From Deinococcus gobiensis I-0 (GTDB taxonomy: Bacteria > Deinococcota > Deinococci > Deinococcales > Deinococcaceae), in the NCBI RefSeq assembly GCF_000252445.1, contig NC_017790.1, positions 1,532,501 to 1,596,500 on the forward strand: DNA of 64,000 nt, given 5' to 3'. Both the position numbers and the translations under genes were made by a program. Below the pieces are notes generated by a model. That model saw only the letters and a program-made list of their open reading frames with translations. It was not told the DNA's origin and ran no database searches. Shown here piece after piece: positions 1 to 10,742 of this stretch; position 1 is the first letter of the stretch, and every line of letters begins with the position of its first letter.

Positions 1-1
1 T

Positions 2-931
2 TCTTCGCTGGGCCGTGATCCCCGGCCCCTGGTCCTGGCTGCCCTCGCGGTGCTGGTGACGGCCTTCCTGGGGGCCGACTGGGCCGTGCATCCGGCCGCC
101 GGGATGCTGCTGGGCTACTTCGGTTCGGAGGCGTTCGGGCCGCGCTGGCTCGGGCGCTGGCCCGCCCTGGTCGCCGCCCTGGTCGCCGGGTTGGCCTTCA
201 TGGCGGCCGGGGCCTCCTGGCTGGTCTTTCCCCTGTTCATCATGGCGGCGGTATGGTTCTTCACGTCCGCCCTGCCGGCCCTGACCCGGGACGGGCCGCG
301 CGGATCCGTGCCGGAGGCGCTGGGAGGAGGCTTCATGGGCCGCACGGCCCTGCCCGGCGACACCGAGGCCGAGACGCTGCCCCACCTGGGCGGGGACGAA
401 CGCGAGCGGGTGGAGGCCGGCGCTTCCAGCCGCCGCCGGGAACGCCACGAGGCGCGCCGGGAAGCCCGCCGGGAGCGCCGCCGCCAGGAGGAGGAGACGG
501 CCGCCCCGCCCCCAGCGCCGGCCGATCCGCCCGATCCGCTCACGGCGTATCTGCATGACCAGCGGCTGCCCGGCGAGGCCCGCGCGCAGCTCGCGGCACT
601 GAACCTGCGCACCCGGGAGGCGCTCACCTACCTCCAGGGTATGGGGCAGCAGAGCAGCGAGGCGGCCTACCTCGCCCGGGCCGTGCGCGAGGAGTACGCC
701 CCCAGCGCCGTGCAGGCCTACCTGCGGCTGCCCCCCACCCTGGCGGCCAGCCGGCCCATCCAGGACGGCAAGACGGGGCGCGACCTCCTGCGCGAGCAGC
801 TCGACCTGCTGCTCGACGCCACGCAGGACATCCTGGGGCGGGCGTTGCGGGCGGGGGGCGACGATCTCCTGACCCACCAGCGGTTCCTGGAGGAGAAATT
901 CGGGAAAAAAGAGGGCGACCTCAAGCTCTGA
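2..931 (+). CDS. XpaC-like membrane protein (5' partial)
   Basis: The reading frame is open to the left edge of the window, so the true start lies upstream; the GTG at 50 is only an internal codon. The visible part has two hydrophobic stretches (about visible residues 10-35 and 55-85), then an Arg/Glu-rich probable coiled-coil linker with a Pro/Ala stretch, and a helical C-terminal domain with a YLRLPPTL segment. That order (membrane hairpin, charged linker, helical domain with a Leu-Pro-Pro motif) resembles the XpaC family, described as 5-bromo-4-chloroindolyl phosphate hydrolysis proteins and often found near TelA-type toxic-anion resistance genes. No TelA gene is visible here; it could be upstream. 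The family assignment is tentative; a membrane-anchored coiled-coil protein is the safe description. Confidence 0.6.
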   Translation, partial: SSLGRDPRPLVLAALAVLVTAFLGADWAVHPAAGMLLGYFGSEAFGPRWLGRWPALVAALVAGLAFMAAGASWLVFPLFIMAAVWFFTSALPALTRDGPRGSVPEALGGGFMGRTALPGDTEAETLPHLGGDERERVEAGASSRRRERHEARREARRERRRQEEETAAPPPAPADPPDPLTAYLHDQRLPGEARAQLAALNLRTREALTYLQGMGQQSSEAAYLARAVREEYAPSAVQAYLRLPPTLAASRPIQDGKTGRDLLREQLDLLLDATQDILGRALRAGGDDLLTHQRFLEEKFGKKEGDLKL

Positions 932-979
932 CCCGGCGGGCAGGAGGCGCGGCCCTGTGCCGGGGGCGGCGCGATGCTC

Positions 980-985
980 TACCTT
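980..985 (+). promoter_or_regulatory. -10 element, leaderless start of 993 gene
   Basis: TACCTT lies 7 nt before the ATG at 993, too close for a Shine-Dalgarno site, so the mRNA probably begins at or next to the start codon. Confidence 0.6.
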
Positions 986-992
986 GCGGCCC

Positions 993-1544
993 ATGCCTCA
1001 AGTGCGCCCTGCCCGTCACGACGACCTGCCCGCCATCCTGGAGATCTACAACGGCGCGGTCTTGCACACCACCGCCAGCTACGACCTCGAACCCGTGACG
1101 CTGGAGTCGCGCCAGGAGTGGTTCGGGCAGAAGGAGGCGGGCGGCTGGCCGGTCCTGGTGGCCGAGGAGGCGGGCGAGGTCGTGGGCTTCGCGACCTTCG
1201 GGCCTTTCCGGGGCAAGGCGGGCTTCGACGGCACCGCCGAACACAGCGTCTACATCCGCGAGGGCGTGCGCGGCGGCGGCCTGGGCACGGCCCTGATGGC
1301 CCCCCTGATCGCCGAGGCGCGGCGCATGGGCCTGCATGTGCTGGTGGGCGGCATAGACGCCGAGAACGCCGGCAGCCTGCGCTTTCATGGGCGCTTCGGG
1401 TTCGTGCCGGTGGCGCACATGCCCCAGGTCGGGCGTAAGTTCGGCCGCTGGCTCGATCTGGTGTTCGTGCAGCTCATTCTGGATGAGGAAAAGAGCGAAG
1501 GAGGCGCTGCTCCGCACGGACCGGCGCAGACGGGCGCCAGATAG
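993..1544 (+). CDS. GNAT N-acetyltransferase, phosphinothricin acetyltransferase-like
   Basis: A 183-residue single GNAT domain. The start MPQVRPARHDD fits the family N-terminus (I/VRPAxxxDxxAI) and is supported by the -10 hexamer 7 nt upstream; the in-frame ATG at 957 would add a poor 12-residue extension. The EIYNGAVLHTTAS segment near residue 18 and the acetyl-CoA-binding stretch VRGGGLGTALM (about 92-102) match the Pat/Bar subfamily, which acetylates phosphinothricin or methionine sulfone/sulfoximine-type amines. The native substrate cannot be read from sequence. It is a monocistronic plus-strand gene. Family confidence is high, substrate confidence low. Confidence 0.88.
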   Translation: MPQVRPARHDDLPAILEIYNGAVLHTTASYDLEPVTLESRQEWFGQKEAGGWPVLVAEEAGEVVGFATFGPFRGKAGFDGTAEHSVYIREGVRGGGLGTALMAPLIAEARRMGLHVLVGGIDAENAGSLRFHGRFGFVPVAHMPQVGRKFGRWLDLVFVQLILDEEKSEGGAAPHGPAQTGAR

Positions 1545-1728
1545 CCCTGGCCCGCGCAGAAGACGGGTCGGGGTAAGGTGACGGGTCAGCCGGTCCTCAC
1601 CGATCTTTCATCCTGAGTGGCTGGAGGCCGGATTTGGTACGGAACGGGGTGAGGGGGCAGGGTATGCTCGGCGCACATGAACGGCCGGTGATCCACAGCC
1701 CGTTCCCTGTTTTCTGGAGGCCTGAGAC

Positions 1729-2793
1729 ATGAAACGGACCCTGGCGACCCTCCTTCTGCTTCTCGGTGCCTGCGCGCCCGCCCCGACCCAGGGCAGCCGC
1801 GCAGACGCCACGCCTTTCACCCGCTACGTGGCGATGGGGGACAGCATCACGGCCGGATTCCAGTCGGGCGGGCTGACGGCCGAGTCGCAGCGGGCCTCCT
1901 ACGCGCGCCTGCTGGGGCAGCGTGGCGGCCTAGACATCCCCATGCCCGAGGTGAACGACCCCGGCTGCCCGCCGCCGGTCGGCGTCCAGGGCACCAGGAA
2001 CTGCACGCTGCGCACGCCCGGCGTGGTGTCGCCCGTGGTCGCCGTGCCCGGCGCGAAGGTGGCCGACGTCCTGGAAAGCACCGACACCCAGGTCAAGGAC
2101 CCCGACCCGCAGCTCTACGACGCCGACCTCTACCGCGTCATCCTGGGACATGAGACCACCCAGATCGAGGCCGCGCTGGCCCGCCGCCCCCTGTTCGTGA
2201 CGCTGTGGATCGGCAACAACGACGTGCTGCTGCCCACCCTGCGCGGCGACCCCAGCCGGTCCACCCCGCTGGCCGACTTCCGGCAGGCCTACGCCACGCT
2301 GCTCGACCGCCTGCTGAGCGGCGGCGTCGAGCACCTCGTGGTGATGACCATTCCGGACGTGACCCGGGTGCCTGCCCTGATTCCGGTGCGGCTGCTGCGG
2401 CTGGCCGGCGTGGTGGACCAGAGCTGCCAGGGCAAGGAAGTGTATTTCGGCAGCGCGGTGATCGCGGGGGCCAGCCGCGAGAAGCCGCTGTCCTGCACCT
2501 CGCCCAGCGCCCTCACGGCGGCGGAATACACGCAGGCCCAGCAGATCGTGGAGGGCTACAACGGCGTCATCCGTGAGCTGGCCGCGGCCAACGGGGTCCC
2601 CGTGTTCGATGTCAACCCGGTCCTCGACAGCCTGCCGGGTCGCCCGCTGATTCCCACGGCGGCGGCGCCCTTCGGGCGGTCGTTCAGCCTCGACGGGGTT
2701 CACCCCAGTTCCTTCGCGCACCAGCGGTTCGCCCAGCGCCTCGCCGTGTTCTTCAACGAACAGTTCGGCACGGACCTGAACACGCGGCCCTGA
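1729..2793 (+). CDS. SGNH/GDSL-family lipoprotein hydrolase
   Basis: Predicted secreted lipoprotein esterase or lipase of the SGNH superfamily, 354 residues. The N-terminus MKRTLATLLLLLGAC is a lipoprotein signal with lipobox Cys15. Block I is MGDSITAG with nucleophile Ser39; block III appears as IGNND around residue 163 and block V as DGVHPS near residue 325, giving the usual Ser-His-Asp set. A Shine-Dalgarno GGAGG lies about 9 nt before the ATG, and a TATGCT hexamer at 1663-1668 gives a leader of about 55 nt, so this gene, unlike many neighbours, is leadered. Substrate unknown; acyl esters of lipids or polysaccharides are typical for the superfamily. Confidence 0.85.
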   Translation: MKRTLATLLLLLGACAPAPTQGSRADATPFTRYVAMGDSITAGFQSGGLTAESQRASYARLLGQRGGLDIPMPEVNDPGCPPPVGVQGTRNCTLRTPGVVSPVVAVPGAKVADVLESTDTQVKDPDPQLYDADLYRVILGHETTQIEAALARRPLFVTLWIGNNDVLLPTLRGDPSRSTPLADFRQAYATLLDRLLSGGVEHLVVMTIPDVTRVPALIPVRLLRLAGVVDQSCQGKEVYFGSAVIAGASREKPLSCTSPSALTAAEYTQAQQIVEGYNGVIRELAAANGVPVFDVNPVLDSLPGRPLIPTAAAPFGRSFSLDGVHPSSFAHQRFAQRLAVFFNEQFGTDLNTRP

Positions 2794-2829
2794 CCAGCGC
2801 GGCGCTCGCCCCGGCCCCCCGGCGCTTGC

Positions 2830-2835
2830 TAGCCT
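2830..2835 (+). promoter_or_regulatory. -10 element, leaderless start of 2842 gene
   Basis: TAGCCT, 6 nt before the ATG at 2842; no Shine-Dalgarno sequence fits between them. Confidence 0.6.
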
Positions 2836-2841
2836 GCGGCC

Positions 2842-3342
<501 letters not shown>

Positions 3343-3390
3343 GCGGCCGAAAAGCGGCGGGATTCGCTCTGGCACGGGGGGCGCGGGGCC

Positions 3391-3396
3391 TATACT
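3391..3396 (+). promoter_or_regulatory. -10 element, leaderless start of 3404 gene
   Basis: TATACT, 7 nt before the ATG at 3404; a near-consensus -10 hexamer. Confidence 0.65.
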
Positions 3397-3403
3397 GCCC
3401 CCC

Positions 3404-3631
3404 ATGACCACTCCTCCCTCCCCCCGTCCCACCCGCGTGCTGCTCGGGGTGCGCGGCATGAACCGCGAGGCCGGCGAGCGGGTGTCGGCCGCGCTTCTGG
3501 CCCTGCCCGGCGTGAGCCGCGCCACCCCCGACGACGGCCAGATCGAAGTGCATTACGACCCCTCGCAGCACACGGTCATGGACCTCGTGCGGGCCGTGCG
3601 CTCGCAGGGGTTCCTGGCGGGGATGCTCTAG
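3404..3631 (+). CDS. HMA-like domain protein lacking the CxxC motif
   Basis: A 75-residue protein with a single ferredoxin-like heavy-metal-associated fold: strand VLLGVRGM, helix, ALLALPGV, strand, [23 protein letters not shown]. In copper chaperones and P-type ATPase HMA domains the GM is followed by T/HCxxC; here the loop reads [10 protein letters not shown], so both metal-binding cysteines are absent. It may have lost metal binding or bind something else. The start at 3404 rather than an upstream codon of the longer open frame is chosen from the TATACT hexamer 7 nt upstream. It ends one base before the DUF503 gene, so the two form a tight pair. Confidence 0.75.
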   Translation: MTTPPSPRPTRVLLGVRGMNREAGERVSAALLALPGVSRATPDDGQIEVHYDPSQHTVMDLVRAVRSQGFLAGML

Positions 3632-3632
3632 G

Positions 3633-3962
3633 GTGGCGCTCGGGTATGTGGGTGTCCTGACCGTTCGGGTCGAGATGCCCTGGGTCAGCAACCTCAAAGA
3701 GAAGCGCGCCATCGTGCGCCCGGTCGTCGAGCGGCTCAAGGTGCGCTTTCCCCTGACGGTCGCCCGCCTCGACGGTCTGGACGCCCACGACTGGGAAGTC
3801 ATCGGCGTGGCGACCCTGAGTAACGACTACGGCTGGGTCGAGGAAACCCTGCGCATGGCCGCCGACTACATCGCGGCCGAGGGCGAGTACCGCGTGACCG
3901 AGGAGAGCGTGGAGATCACCGTGCTCGGTGAGGGCGACGATCCCGAGGAAGAAGAGGACTGA
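3633..3962 (+). CDS. DUF503 family protein (YlxP-like)
   Basis: A 109-residue DUF503 protein with the characteristic [32 protein letters not shown]-terminal half, spread over the first 37 residues, and a C-terminal acidic tail DDPEEEED. The family is small, widespread and of unknown biochemical function; in some bacteria (ylxP) it lies in the nusA-infB-rbfA region. The GTG start is one base after the stop of the preceding HMA-like gene, implying co-translation. A perfect 23-bp inverted repeat right after the stop ends the unit. Confidence 0.85.
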   Translation: MALGYVGVLTVRVEMPWVSNLKEKRAIVRPVVERLKVRFPLTVARLDGLDAHDWEVIGVATLSNDYGWVEETLRMAADYIAAEGEYRVTEESVEITVLGEGDDPEEEED

Positions 3963-3971
3963 CAGCGCGGA

Positions 3972-4022
3972 GCACGGGAAAGCGGCGGCCGGGAATGTGT
4001 CCCGGCCGCCGCTTTCCCGTGC
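3972..4022. terminator. Bidirectional terminator, perfect 23-bp hairpin
   Basis: Arms 3972-3994 and 4000-4022 are exact reverse complements around a 5-nt loop. It lies between the convergent DUF503 and lepB genes, so it can serve both strands. There is no long T-run; stem stability may compensate. Confidence 0.85.
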
Positions 4023-4023
4023 C

Positions 4024-4803
<780 letters not shown>

Positions 4804-4812
4804 GCACCGCAG

Positions 4813-4818
4813 AGCATA
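4813..4818 (-). promoter_or_regulatory. -10 element of lepB
   Basis: TATGCT on the minus strand, 9 nt before the ATG at 4803; supports a leaderless or near-leaderless start. Confidence 0.55.
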
Positions 4819-4835
4819 GCGGATCGGGGGGGTGA

Positions 4836-6137
<1,302 letters not shown>

Positions 6138-6155
6138 AACGGAAACAGGAGAAAA

Positions 6156-6187
6156 CGGAAGGCGGGGGCACGGGCCTGCGCCTTCTG
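6156..6187. terminator. Bidirectional terminator hairpin
   Basis: GAAGGCG (6158-6164) pairs with CGCCTTC (6179-6185), extended by a G-U and a C-G pair, between the convergent homocitrate synthase and aldo/keto reductase genes. Confidence 0.5.
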
Positions 6188-6204
6188 CCTTGGGCCGCCC
6201 GAAC

Positions 6205-7251
6205 TCAGCCGCCCGTCTGCTGCTCGTCCCAGTTCCGGACCCCGGCCCCGCCGAAGACGGCCCGGCGGATCTGCGGGGTGTGCAGGCTGGGGGGCGGGGC
6301 GCCCGCCTCGTCCAGCCTGCGGCGCTGCTCTCCGCTCAGGGGCAGGTCCAGCGCGGCGAGGTGGTCCCCGAGCTGCTCGGGGCGGCTGGCCCCCACGATG
6401 GGCGCGGTCACGCCCGGTTGCCCCGAGAGCCATGCCAGCGCGACCTGCGCGGGCGGGCGGCCCACCTCGGCGGCGACCGAGCGCAGCGTGTCCAGCACCG
6501 CCCAGTTGGCGTCCGTGAACTTACTGTCGCCGAAGGGGTTGGGCCCGCTGAGCCGGCCCTCGCCGCGCTCCTCGCGGGTGTACTTGCCGGTCAGGAAGCC
6601 GGCGGCCAGCGGGCTCCAGGGCGTGAGGCCCAGCCCGAAGTGCCGCGCGGCGGTCACGTGCTCGCGTTCGGGGCCGCGCTCGACGAGCGAGTATTCGAGT
6701 TGCAGGGCGACCGGCCCCGGTCCGCCGTGGACCTGCGCGAGGGTGGCGGCCTGCGCGGCGTACCACGCGGGCACGTTCGAGAACCCGAAGTACCGGATGT
6801 CCCCCGCGCGCACGAGGTCGCCCAGGGTCTGGAGGACTTCCTCGACCGGCGTGACCATGTCCCAGTGGTGCAGCCAGTACAGGTCCACGAAATCGGTGCC
6901 CAGGCGCCGCAGCGAGCCCTCCAGCGCCCGGCGGATGTTCTTGCGGCTGTTGCCGCCGGTGGTCGGCACGCCCGGCACGGCGTTCCAGGTGAACTTGGTG
7001 GCGACCACCACCTGGTCGCGCAGCCCGCGCTCGGCGATCAACTGGCCCAGCGTTTCCTCGCTGCGGCCCTTGGCATAGGTGTCGGCCGTGTCGAAGAAGT
7101 TGCCGCCCGCGTCCACATATGCGCCGAAGATGGCCCGCGCCTCCTCGTCGGAGGCGCCCCAGCGCGGCGCGCCGAAGGTCATGGTGCCCAGGCACAGGGG
7201 AGTCACGATCAGTCCAGAGCGGCCCAGCGTGCGGAAGTCGGTGAGGGGCAT
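6205..7251 (-). CDS. Aldo/keto reductase
   Basis: NADPH-dependent oxidoreductase of the AKR superfamily, 348 residues, (beta/alpha)8 barrel. The catalytic tetrad is recognisable: Asp54 and Tyr59 in FFDTADTY, Lys86 in VVATKFTWN, and His128 in LYWLHHWD. The opening FRTLGRSGLIVTPLCLGTMTFG is typical of the YajO/IolS-like bacterial branch. A TATAAG hexamer (one mismatch to TANNNT) lies 6 nt before the ATG, consistent with a leaderless message. Substrate cannot be deduced; such enzymes reduce aldehydes and ketones or sugars. Confidence 0.9.
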   Translation of the reverse strand: MPLTDFRTLGRSGLIVTPLCLGTMTFGAPRWGASDEEARAIFGAYVDAGGNFFDTADTYAKGRSEETLGQLIAERGLRDQVVVATKFTWNAVPGVPTTGGNSRKNIRRALEGSLRRLGTDFVDLYWLHHWDMVTPVEEVLQTLGDLVRAGDIRYFGFSNVPAWYAAQAATLAQVHGGPGPVALQLEYSLVERGPEREHVTAARHFGLGLTPWSPLAAGFLTGKYTREERGEGRLSGPNPFGDSKFTDANWAVLDTLRSVAAEVGRPPAQVALAWLSGQPGVTAPIVGASRPEQLGDHLAALDLPLSGEQRRRLDEAGAPPPSLHTPQIRRAVFGGAGVRNWDEQQTGG

Positions 7252-7487
7252 GGGGGCCTTATAGCGTTCGGCGCGGAGGCTCGCCGTCTGTCTTGTGACC
7301 GAATGGGCTGGTCAGGCGGTGTAGTAGAGGGCGGCGAGATTCCCAGAGCTGTCCGCTTTGTCCCAGCCGAGAGAAGGAACAGATCGGGTTCCGGGCAGGC
7401 CATGAAGGGGGAGCCGCTGTCAGGCGGACTGGCGCTTCTCCGGGCAGACTACAGGACAGTCAACGGTCAGGGGTGGGCCAGCCGGCT

Positions 7488-9044
7488 TCAGGGAATCTCG
7501 ACGCTGCCCGACCAGTCCGGCTCCAGCGCCAGCAGCAGCCGCAGCGGCGTATCGCCGTGCTTGAGCAGGTAGGTCAGGAAGTTCATCTCGCGTTCCTGGG
7601 GCACGCCGTTGGGCAGCAGGTGCTTTTGCAGGCGAGTCAGCTGCCCGCTGCGGTCGTTTTCGGCCCGCGCCAGGGCGGCGGCGGCGAGGTTCTGAAGGTG
7701 TGCCACGCGGCCCACGGTGCGGCTGCGGGTACGCTCGGCGGCGCCGACCAGGGTGGGGTCCAGCGCGGCGATTTCGCCGGTCAGGGCGTCCAGCTCGCGC
7801 GTCAGGGTGTCCAGGCGTGCGGCGCTCAGGGCCGCCGCGCCGCGTTCGCGGGCCAGGGCACGGCCCAGCACGCCCGCCGGGTCGGCCTGCACTTCGGCCG
7901 CGCTGGCCCCCAGACGGGCGAGCAGCCGCGTGACGTTGGGTTCCAGCCACGTCACGCTCAGGCGCGGCCACAGCAGGGGCTGTTGCAGGCCGTGCAGGGC
8001 ATAGACCTCGCGCAGCTGCGCCCCGTAGGCGATCTCGCCGGGGCCGACCACGAAGGCCAGCGTGGGCAGCAGCGCGTCCTGCACGGCCGGGCGCAGGCCC
8101 GCCGCCGGGGTCAGCCGTGTGGGGTCGGCGTCCAGCAGCGCGGTCAGGTCCTCCTGCGTATACGCGCGCGTCTCGCTGCGGAAAGTGCGGCCTTCCAGGC
8201 GCAGAAGCCGGCGCTGGCCGTCTTCCTCCTCGACGAAGAGGTTGGTGGCCCCGGCCGGGCGGCGCAGCTGCGGCGTGAAGCCCTGGGCCAGCAGCCGCTC
8301 GGCGGCGTCCTCAATACGTGCCGAGGACGCCAGGGGGTCGGCCAGCTCGCGTGCCAGCGCCGGCGCCATGAGCTGCGCGAGGGCCGGGTGCATCGGGTCG
8401 AGGACCAGCAGCCCCGCAGCCCCCAGCAGCCCATGGATCAGTCGGGCGAACACGTCGGCGTAGCTGCCGCCGGCCGCCACGGCTTTCTCGAAACGGGCGC
8501 GCACGCTGGCGACATGCTCGGCCGGGGCGTCGAAGGCGTCGAGCAGGGCGTGCACCTGCGCCGTCCACTCGGCGCGCCAGGGTACGCGGCCGACCGGCAC
8601 GCCCGCCGGCACGTCGAGGGTCAGGCGGCGAAGCGTCTCCGAGAAGTCGAGCAGGGTGGTCGAAGCGACCTCTTCGGCGTCATGGTCCTGGCTGGCGACC
8701 CAGTACACCGCCACCACCGGGGCGTCCTCGGTGTCCAGCGAGCGGGCCAGCAGCGCGGCCCCGGCGCCTTTATGGACGCTGTAGGCCGGGCCGGTCAGCG
8801 CGCCCGCCTGCTGTCCGGTCACGACCACGCGCGACCCGGGGTGCGCGAGCCGCTCCAGGGCAGCCTCGGCGGCGCGGTCCAGGGTGCCCAGATCGCGGTG
8901 GTACGCGCGCAGCGCGGCGGCGAGTGCGGCGCGGTCCACGTCCGGCCGGGTCTCCCGCCGGGCCGTCTCCAAGTCGCCGGCCGCCAGCCGGAAAAAGTCG
9001 CCCATGCCGCCCCGCCGATATTCCGCTGCAATGTTCCGCGCCAT
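7488..9044 (-). CDS. bshC: Putative cysteine ligase BshC, bacillithiol biosynthesis
   Basis: Last step of bacillithiol synthesis: addition of cysteine to glucosaminyl-malate in the cytoplasm. The 518-residue length fits the family. Diagnostic stretches are VVTGQQAGALTGPAYSVHKG near residue 75 and VYWVASQDHDAEE near residue 115; the C-terminal half is coiled-coil-like with long Leu/Ala/Arg helices. A good Shine-Dalgarno GGGGAGA sits 4 nt before the ATG and a TAAGGT hexamer at 9096-9091 gives a leader of about 40 nt. The Crp-family gene lies 90 bp upstream on the same strand. bshA and bshB are not in the window. Confidence 0.92.
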   Translation of the reverse strand: MARNIAAEYRRGGMGDFFRLAAGDLETARRETRPDVDRAALAAALRAYHRDLGTLDRAAEAALERLAHPGSRVVVTGQQAGALTGPAYSVHKGAGAALLARSLDTEDAPVVAVYWVASQDHDAEEVASTTLLDFSETLRRLTLDVPAGVPVGRVPWRAEWTAQVHALLDAFDAPAEHVASVRARFEKAVAAGGSYADVFARLIHGLLGAAGLLVLDPMHPALAQLMAPALARELADPLASSARIEDAAERLLAQGFTPQLRRPAGATNLFVEEEDGQRRLLRLEGRTFRSETRAYTQEDLTALLDADPTRLTPAAGLRPAVQDALLPTLAFVVGPGEIAYGAQLREVYALHGLQQPLLWPRLSVTWLEPNVTRLLARLGASAAEVQADPAGVLGRALARERGAAALSAARLDTLTRELDALTGEIAALDPTLVGAAERTRSRTVGRVAHLQNLAAAALARAENDRSGQLTRLQKHLLPNGVPQEREMNFLTYLLKHGDTPLRLLLALEPDWSGSVEIP

Positions 9045-9090
9045 CTGTTCTCCCCGCCCGCCCCCGCCTGTGCCGGACGCAGCGGGCCGT

Positions 9091-9096
9091 ACCTTA
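9091..9096 (-). promoter_or_regulatory. Candidate -10 element of bshC
   Basis: TAAGGT on the minus strand in the 90-bp gap between the Crp-family gene and bshC; would give a leader of about 40 nt with a Shine-Dalgarno site. Confidence 0.45.
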
Positions 9097-9134
9097 GCGC
9101 ATGTCCGGCGTGCGCGGCAGCGGGCCGTCCCGCC

Positions 9135-9812
9135 TCAGCGCATCGGCTCGCGCGCGGCGCGCTCCAGTCCCGTGCGGTCGGTCAGGATGATGCGCCGGTA
9201 GCCCAGGTCCAGCAGGCCGCGCGTGCGGAAATCGCCCAGCAGCTTGGTGATCGTCTCGCGCGTGCTGCCCACCACGTGGGCGAGGTCCTGGTGCGAGACA
9301 CGCTCGCGCAGCGCGAGGGTCCCGCCGCTCCAGTCGTCCCCGCCCTCGCGCTCGGCGAGCCCCAGCAGGGCCAGGGCGAGGCGCTGCGAGACCTCCAGGA
9401 AGACCAGCCCCGAGAGCCGCTCCTGGACGCTGCGCGTCTGGCGGGTCATCTGTTCGGTCAGGGCGACCCCCAGCGCCGGGGTGCTGCGGGTCGCGCGCCC
9501 CAGGGCGTCCTGGCCGAGCAGCAGCGCCTCGGTGTCGTCCATCGCCTCGGCGTACATGCCGTAGTGCCCGCCCGGCACGAGCGCCGAGACGCCCAGCAGG
9601 TCGCCGGGGCCATGCACGTCGAGGGTGACCTCGCGCGCGTTGGCCCCCAGGCGGTAGAGCCGCGCCGAGCCGTGCAGGATCAGGAACAGGGTCTCGGCCC
9701 GGTCCTCGGGGTGGAACAGCAGTTCGCCCCGTGTCCAGCGTCCGACCCGGCCCGATGACGACAGGTGGGACTGCGCGTCCATAGGCAAAGCACTGAAGGC
9801 ACCCGGCAACAT
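9135..9812 (-). CDS. Crp/Fnr-family transcriptional regulator
   Basis: About 225 residues with an N-terminal cyclic-nucleotide-binding-like beta-roll (FHPEDRAETLFLILHGSARLYRLG, then the VHGPGDLLGVSALVPG turn) and a C-terminal winged helix ending with the recognition helix segment HQDLAHVVGSTRETITKLLGDFRTRGLL, which matches the Crp signature. No N-terminal Fe-S cysteines of the Fnr type are seen. Start choice: MLPGAFSALP at 9812 has CATACT six bases upstream; the frame extends 11 codons further. Deinococcus has several Crp-type regulators, including the radiation-response regulator DdrI; I cannot tell whether this is its orthologue. It lies just upstream of bshC. Confidence 0.88.
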   Translation of the reverse strand: MLPGAFSALPMDAQSHLSSSGRVGRWTRGELLFHPEDRAETLFLILHGSARLYRLGANAREVTLDVHGPGDLLGVSALVPGGHYGMYAEAMDDTEALLLGQDALGRATRSTPALGVALTEQMTRQTRSVQERLSGLVFLEVSQRLALALLGLAEREGGDDWSGGTLALRERVSHQDLAHVVGSTRETITKLLGDFRTRGLLDLGYRRIILTDRTGLERAAREPMR

Positions 9813-9886
9813 GCCCGCAGTATGCCCTACGCGGCGCGGCGGCAACGGCGTACCCCCAGCGCGGCGGAGGCGTCCGGGGCGCGCGG

Positions 9887-9892
9887 TATAGT
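9887..9892 (+). promoter_or_regulatory. -10 element of the WecG-like gene
   Basis: TATAGT, 9 nt before the ATG at 9902. Confidence 0.55.
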
Positions 9893-9901
9893 CCGGTCAG
9901 C

Positions 9902-10648
9902 ATGACCGCTTCTTCCCCCCCGGCGCGGCTCTCCCTGTTCGACCTGCCCCTCGACGTCATCACGTTGCCGCAGACCCTCGACCGCCTGAGCGGGTGGATG
10001 TTCGCGGCCACGCGCGCGCCGCACACCGTCGTGACCCTGAACCCCGAATTCATCGTGCAGTCGCGCACGCAGCCCGAGTTCGTGCGGGCCATGCAGGACG
10101 CGGACCTCGTCACGGCCGACGGTGTGGGCATCGTATACGCGGCCCGGCAGCTCGCGGGGGTGGACGTGCCCCGTGCGCCGGGCTTCGACATCGTCAAGGG
10201 CCTGATGGAGCGCCACGGGGCCGACCTGCGGGTCTTCTTCCTGGGGGCCAAGCCGGGCGTGGCCGAGCAGGCCGCCCAGAACGCCGTGCGGGACTACGGT
10301 ATCCAGGTGGCCGGCATCCACCACGGCTATTTCGGCACCGACGAAGACCAGCGCGTCGCGGAACTCGTGGGGGCGAGCGGCGCCCACCTGCTGCTGACCG
10401 CGATGGGTGCGGGCCGCCAGGAGATCTTCAACCAGTACTGGCGGCAGATCCTGAACACGCCGGTCGCCATTGGCTGCGGCGGGGTGATCGACGTACTGGC
10501 GGGCACGGCGCAGCTCGCCCCCGACTGGACGCGCAAGTTGGGCGTCGAGTGGGTCTGGCGCGTGGCGGGCGACCGCAAGCGCTGGAACCGCGCGCCCCGC
10601 CTCGCCCAGTTCGTGGGGATGGTGCAGGCGGAAAAACGGCGGAAATAG
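9902..10648 (+). CDS. WecG/TagA/CpsF-family glycosyltransferase
   Basis: A 248-residue glycosyltransferase of the GT26 family, which transfers N-acetylmannosamine-type sugars to lipid-linked intermediates in wall teichoic acid, enterobacterial common antigen or capsule synthesis. Recognisable features are TLNPEFIVQSR near residue 40, DADLVTADGVGIVYAAR (catalytic Asp/Thr region) near residue 65, VFFLGAKPGVAEQA, and the C-terminal GCGGVIDVLAGTAQLAP followed by LGVEWVWRVAGDRKRWNR. It likely acts at the inner face of the membrane in exopolysaccharide or cell-envelope glycan synthesis. No other glycan genes adjoin it. Divergent from the Crp-family gene with about 90 bp between starts. Confidence 0.88.
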   Translation: MTASSPPARLSLFDLPLDVITLPQTLDRLSGWMFAATRAPHTVVTLNPEFIVQSRTQPEFVRAMQDADLVTADGVGIVYAARQLAGVDVPRAPGFDIVKGLMERHGADLRVFFLGAKPGVAEQAAQNAVRDYGIQVAGIHHGYFGTDEDQRVAELVGASGAHLLLTAMGAGRQEIFNQYWRQILNTPVAIGCGGVIDVLAGTAQLAPDWTRKLGVEWVWRVAGDRKRWNRAPRLAQFVGMVQAEKRRK

Positions 10649-10742
10649 GAGACAGCGGACGGACGGGCCCGATCTGGAAACCGCGCGGTCAGGGGGGACC
10701 CGGGCTCTCCGGACCGGGGCGACGCCGAACTCGGGCCCCCGT

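Noticed and set aside
7473..9758. A 761-codon plus-strand frame
   Set aside because: It is complementary to bshC and the Crp-family gene, both with recognisable motifs and starts.
10665..10738. GGGCCCGA / TCGGGCCC inverted repeat between wecG-like and aminotransferase genes
   Set aside because: The arms are 58 bp apart in GC-rich DNA, so this is not a confident terminator.
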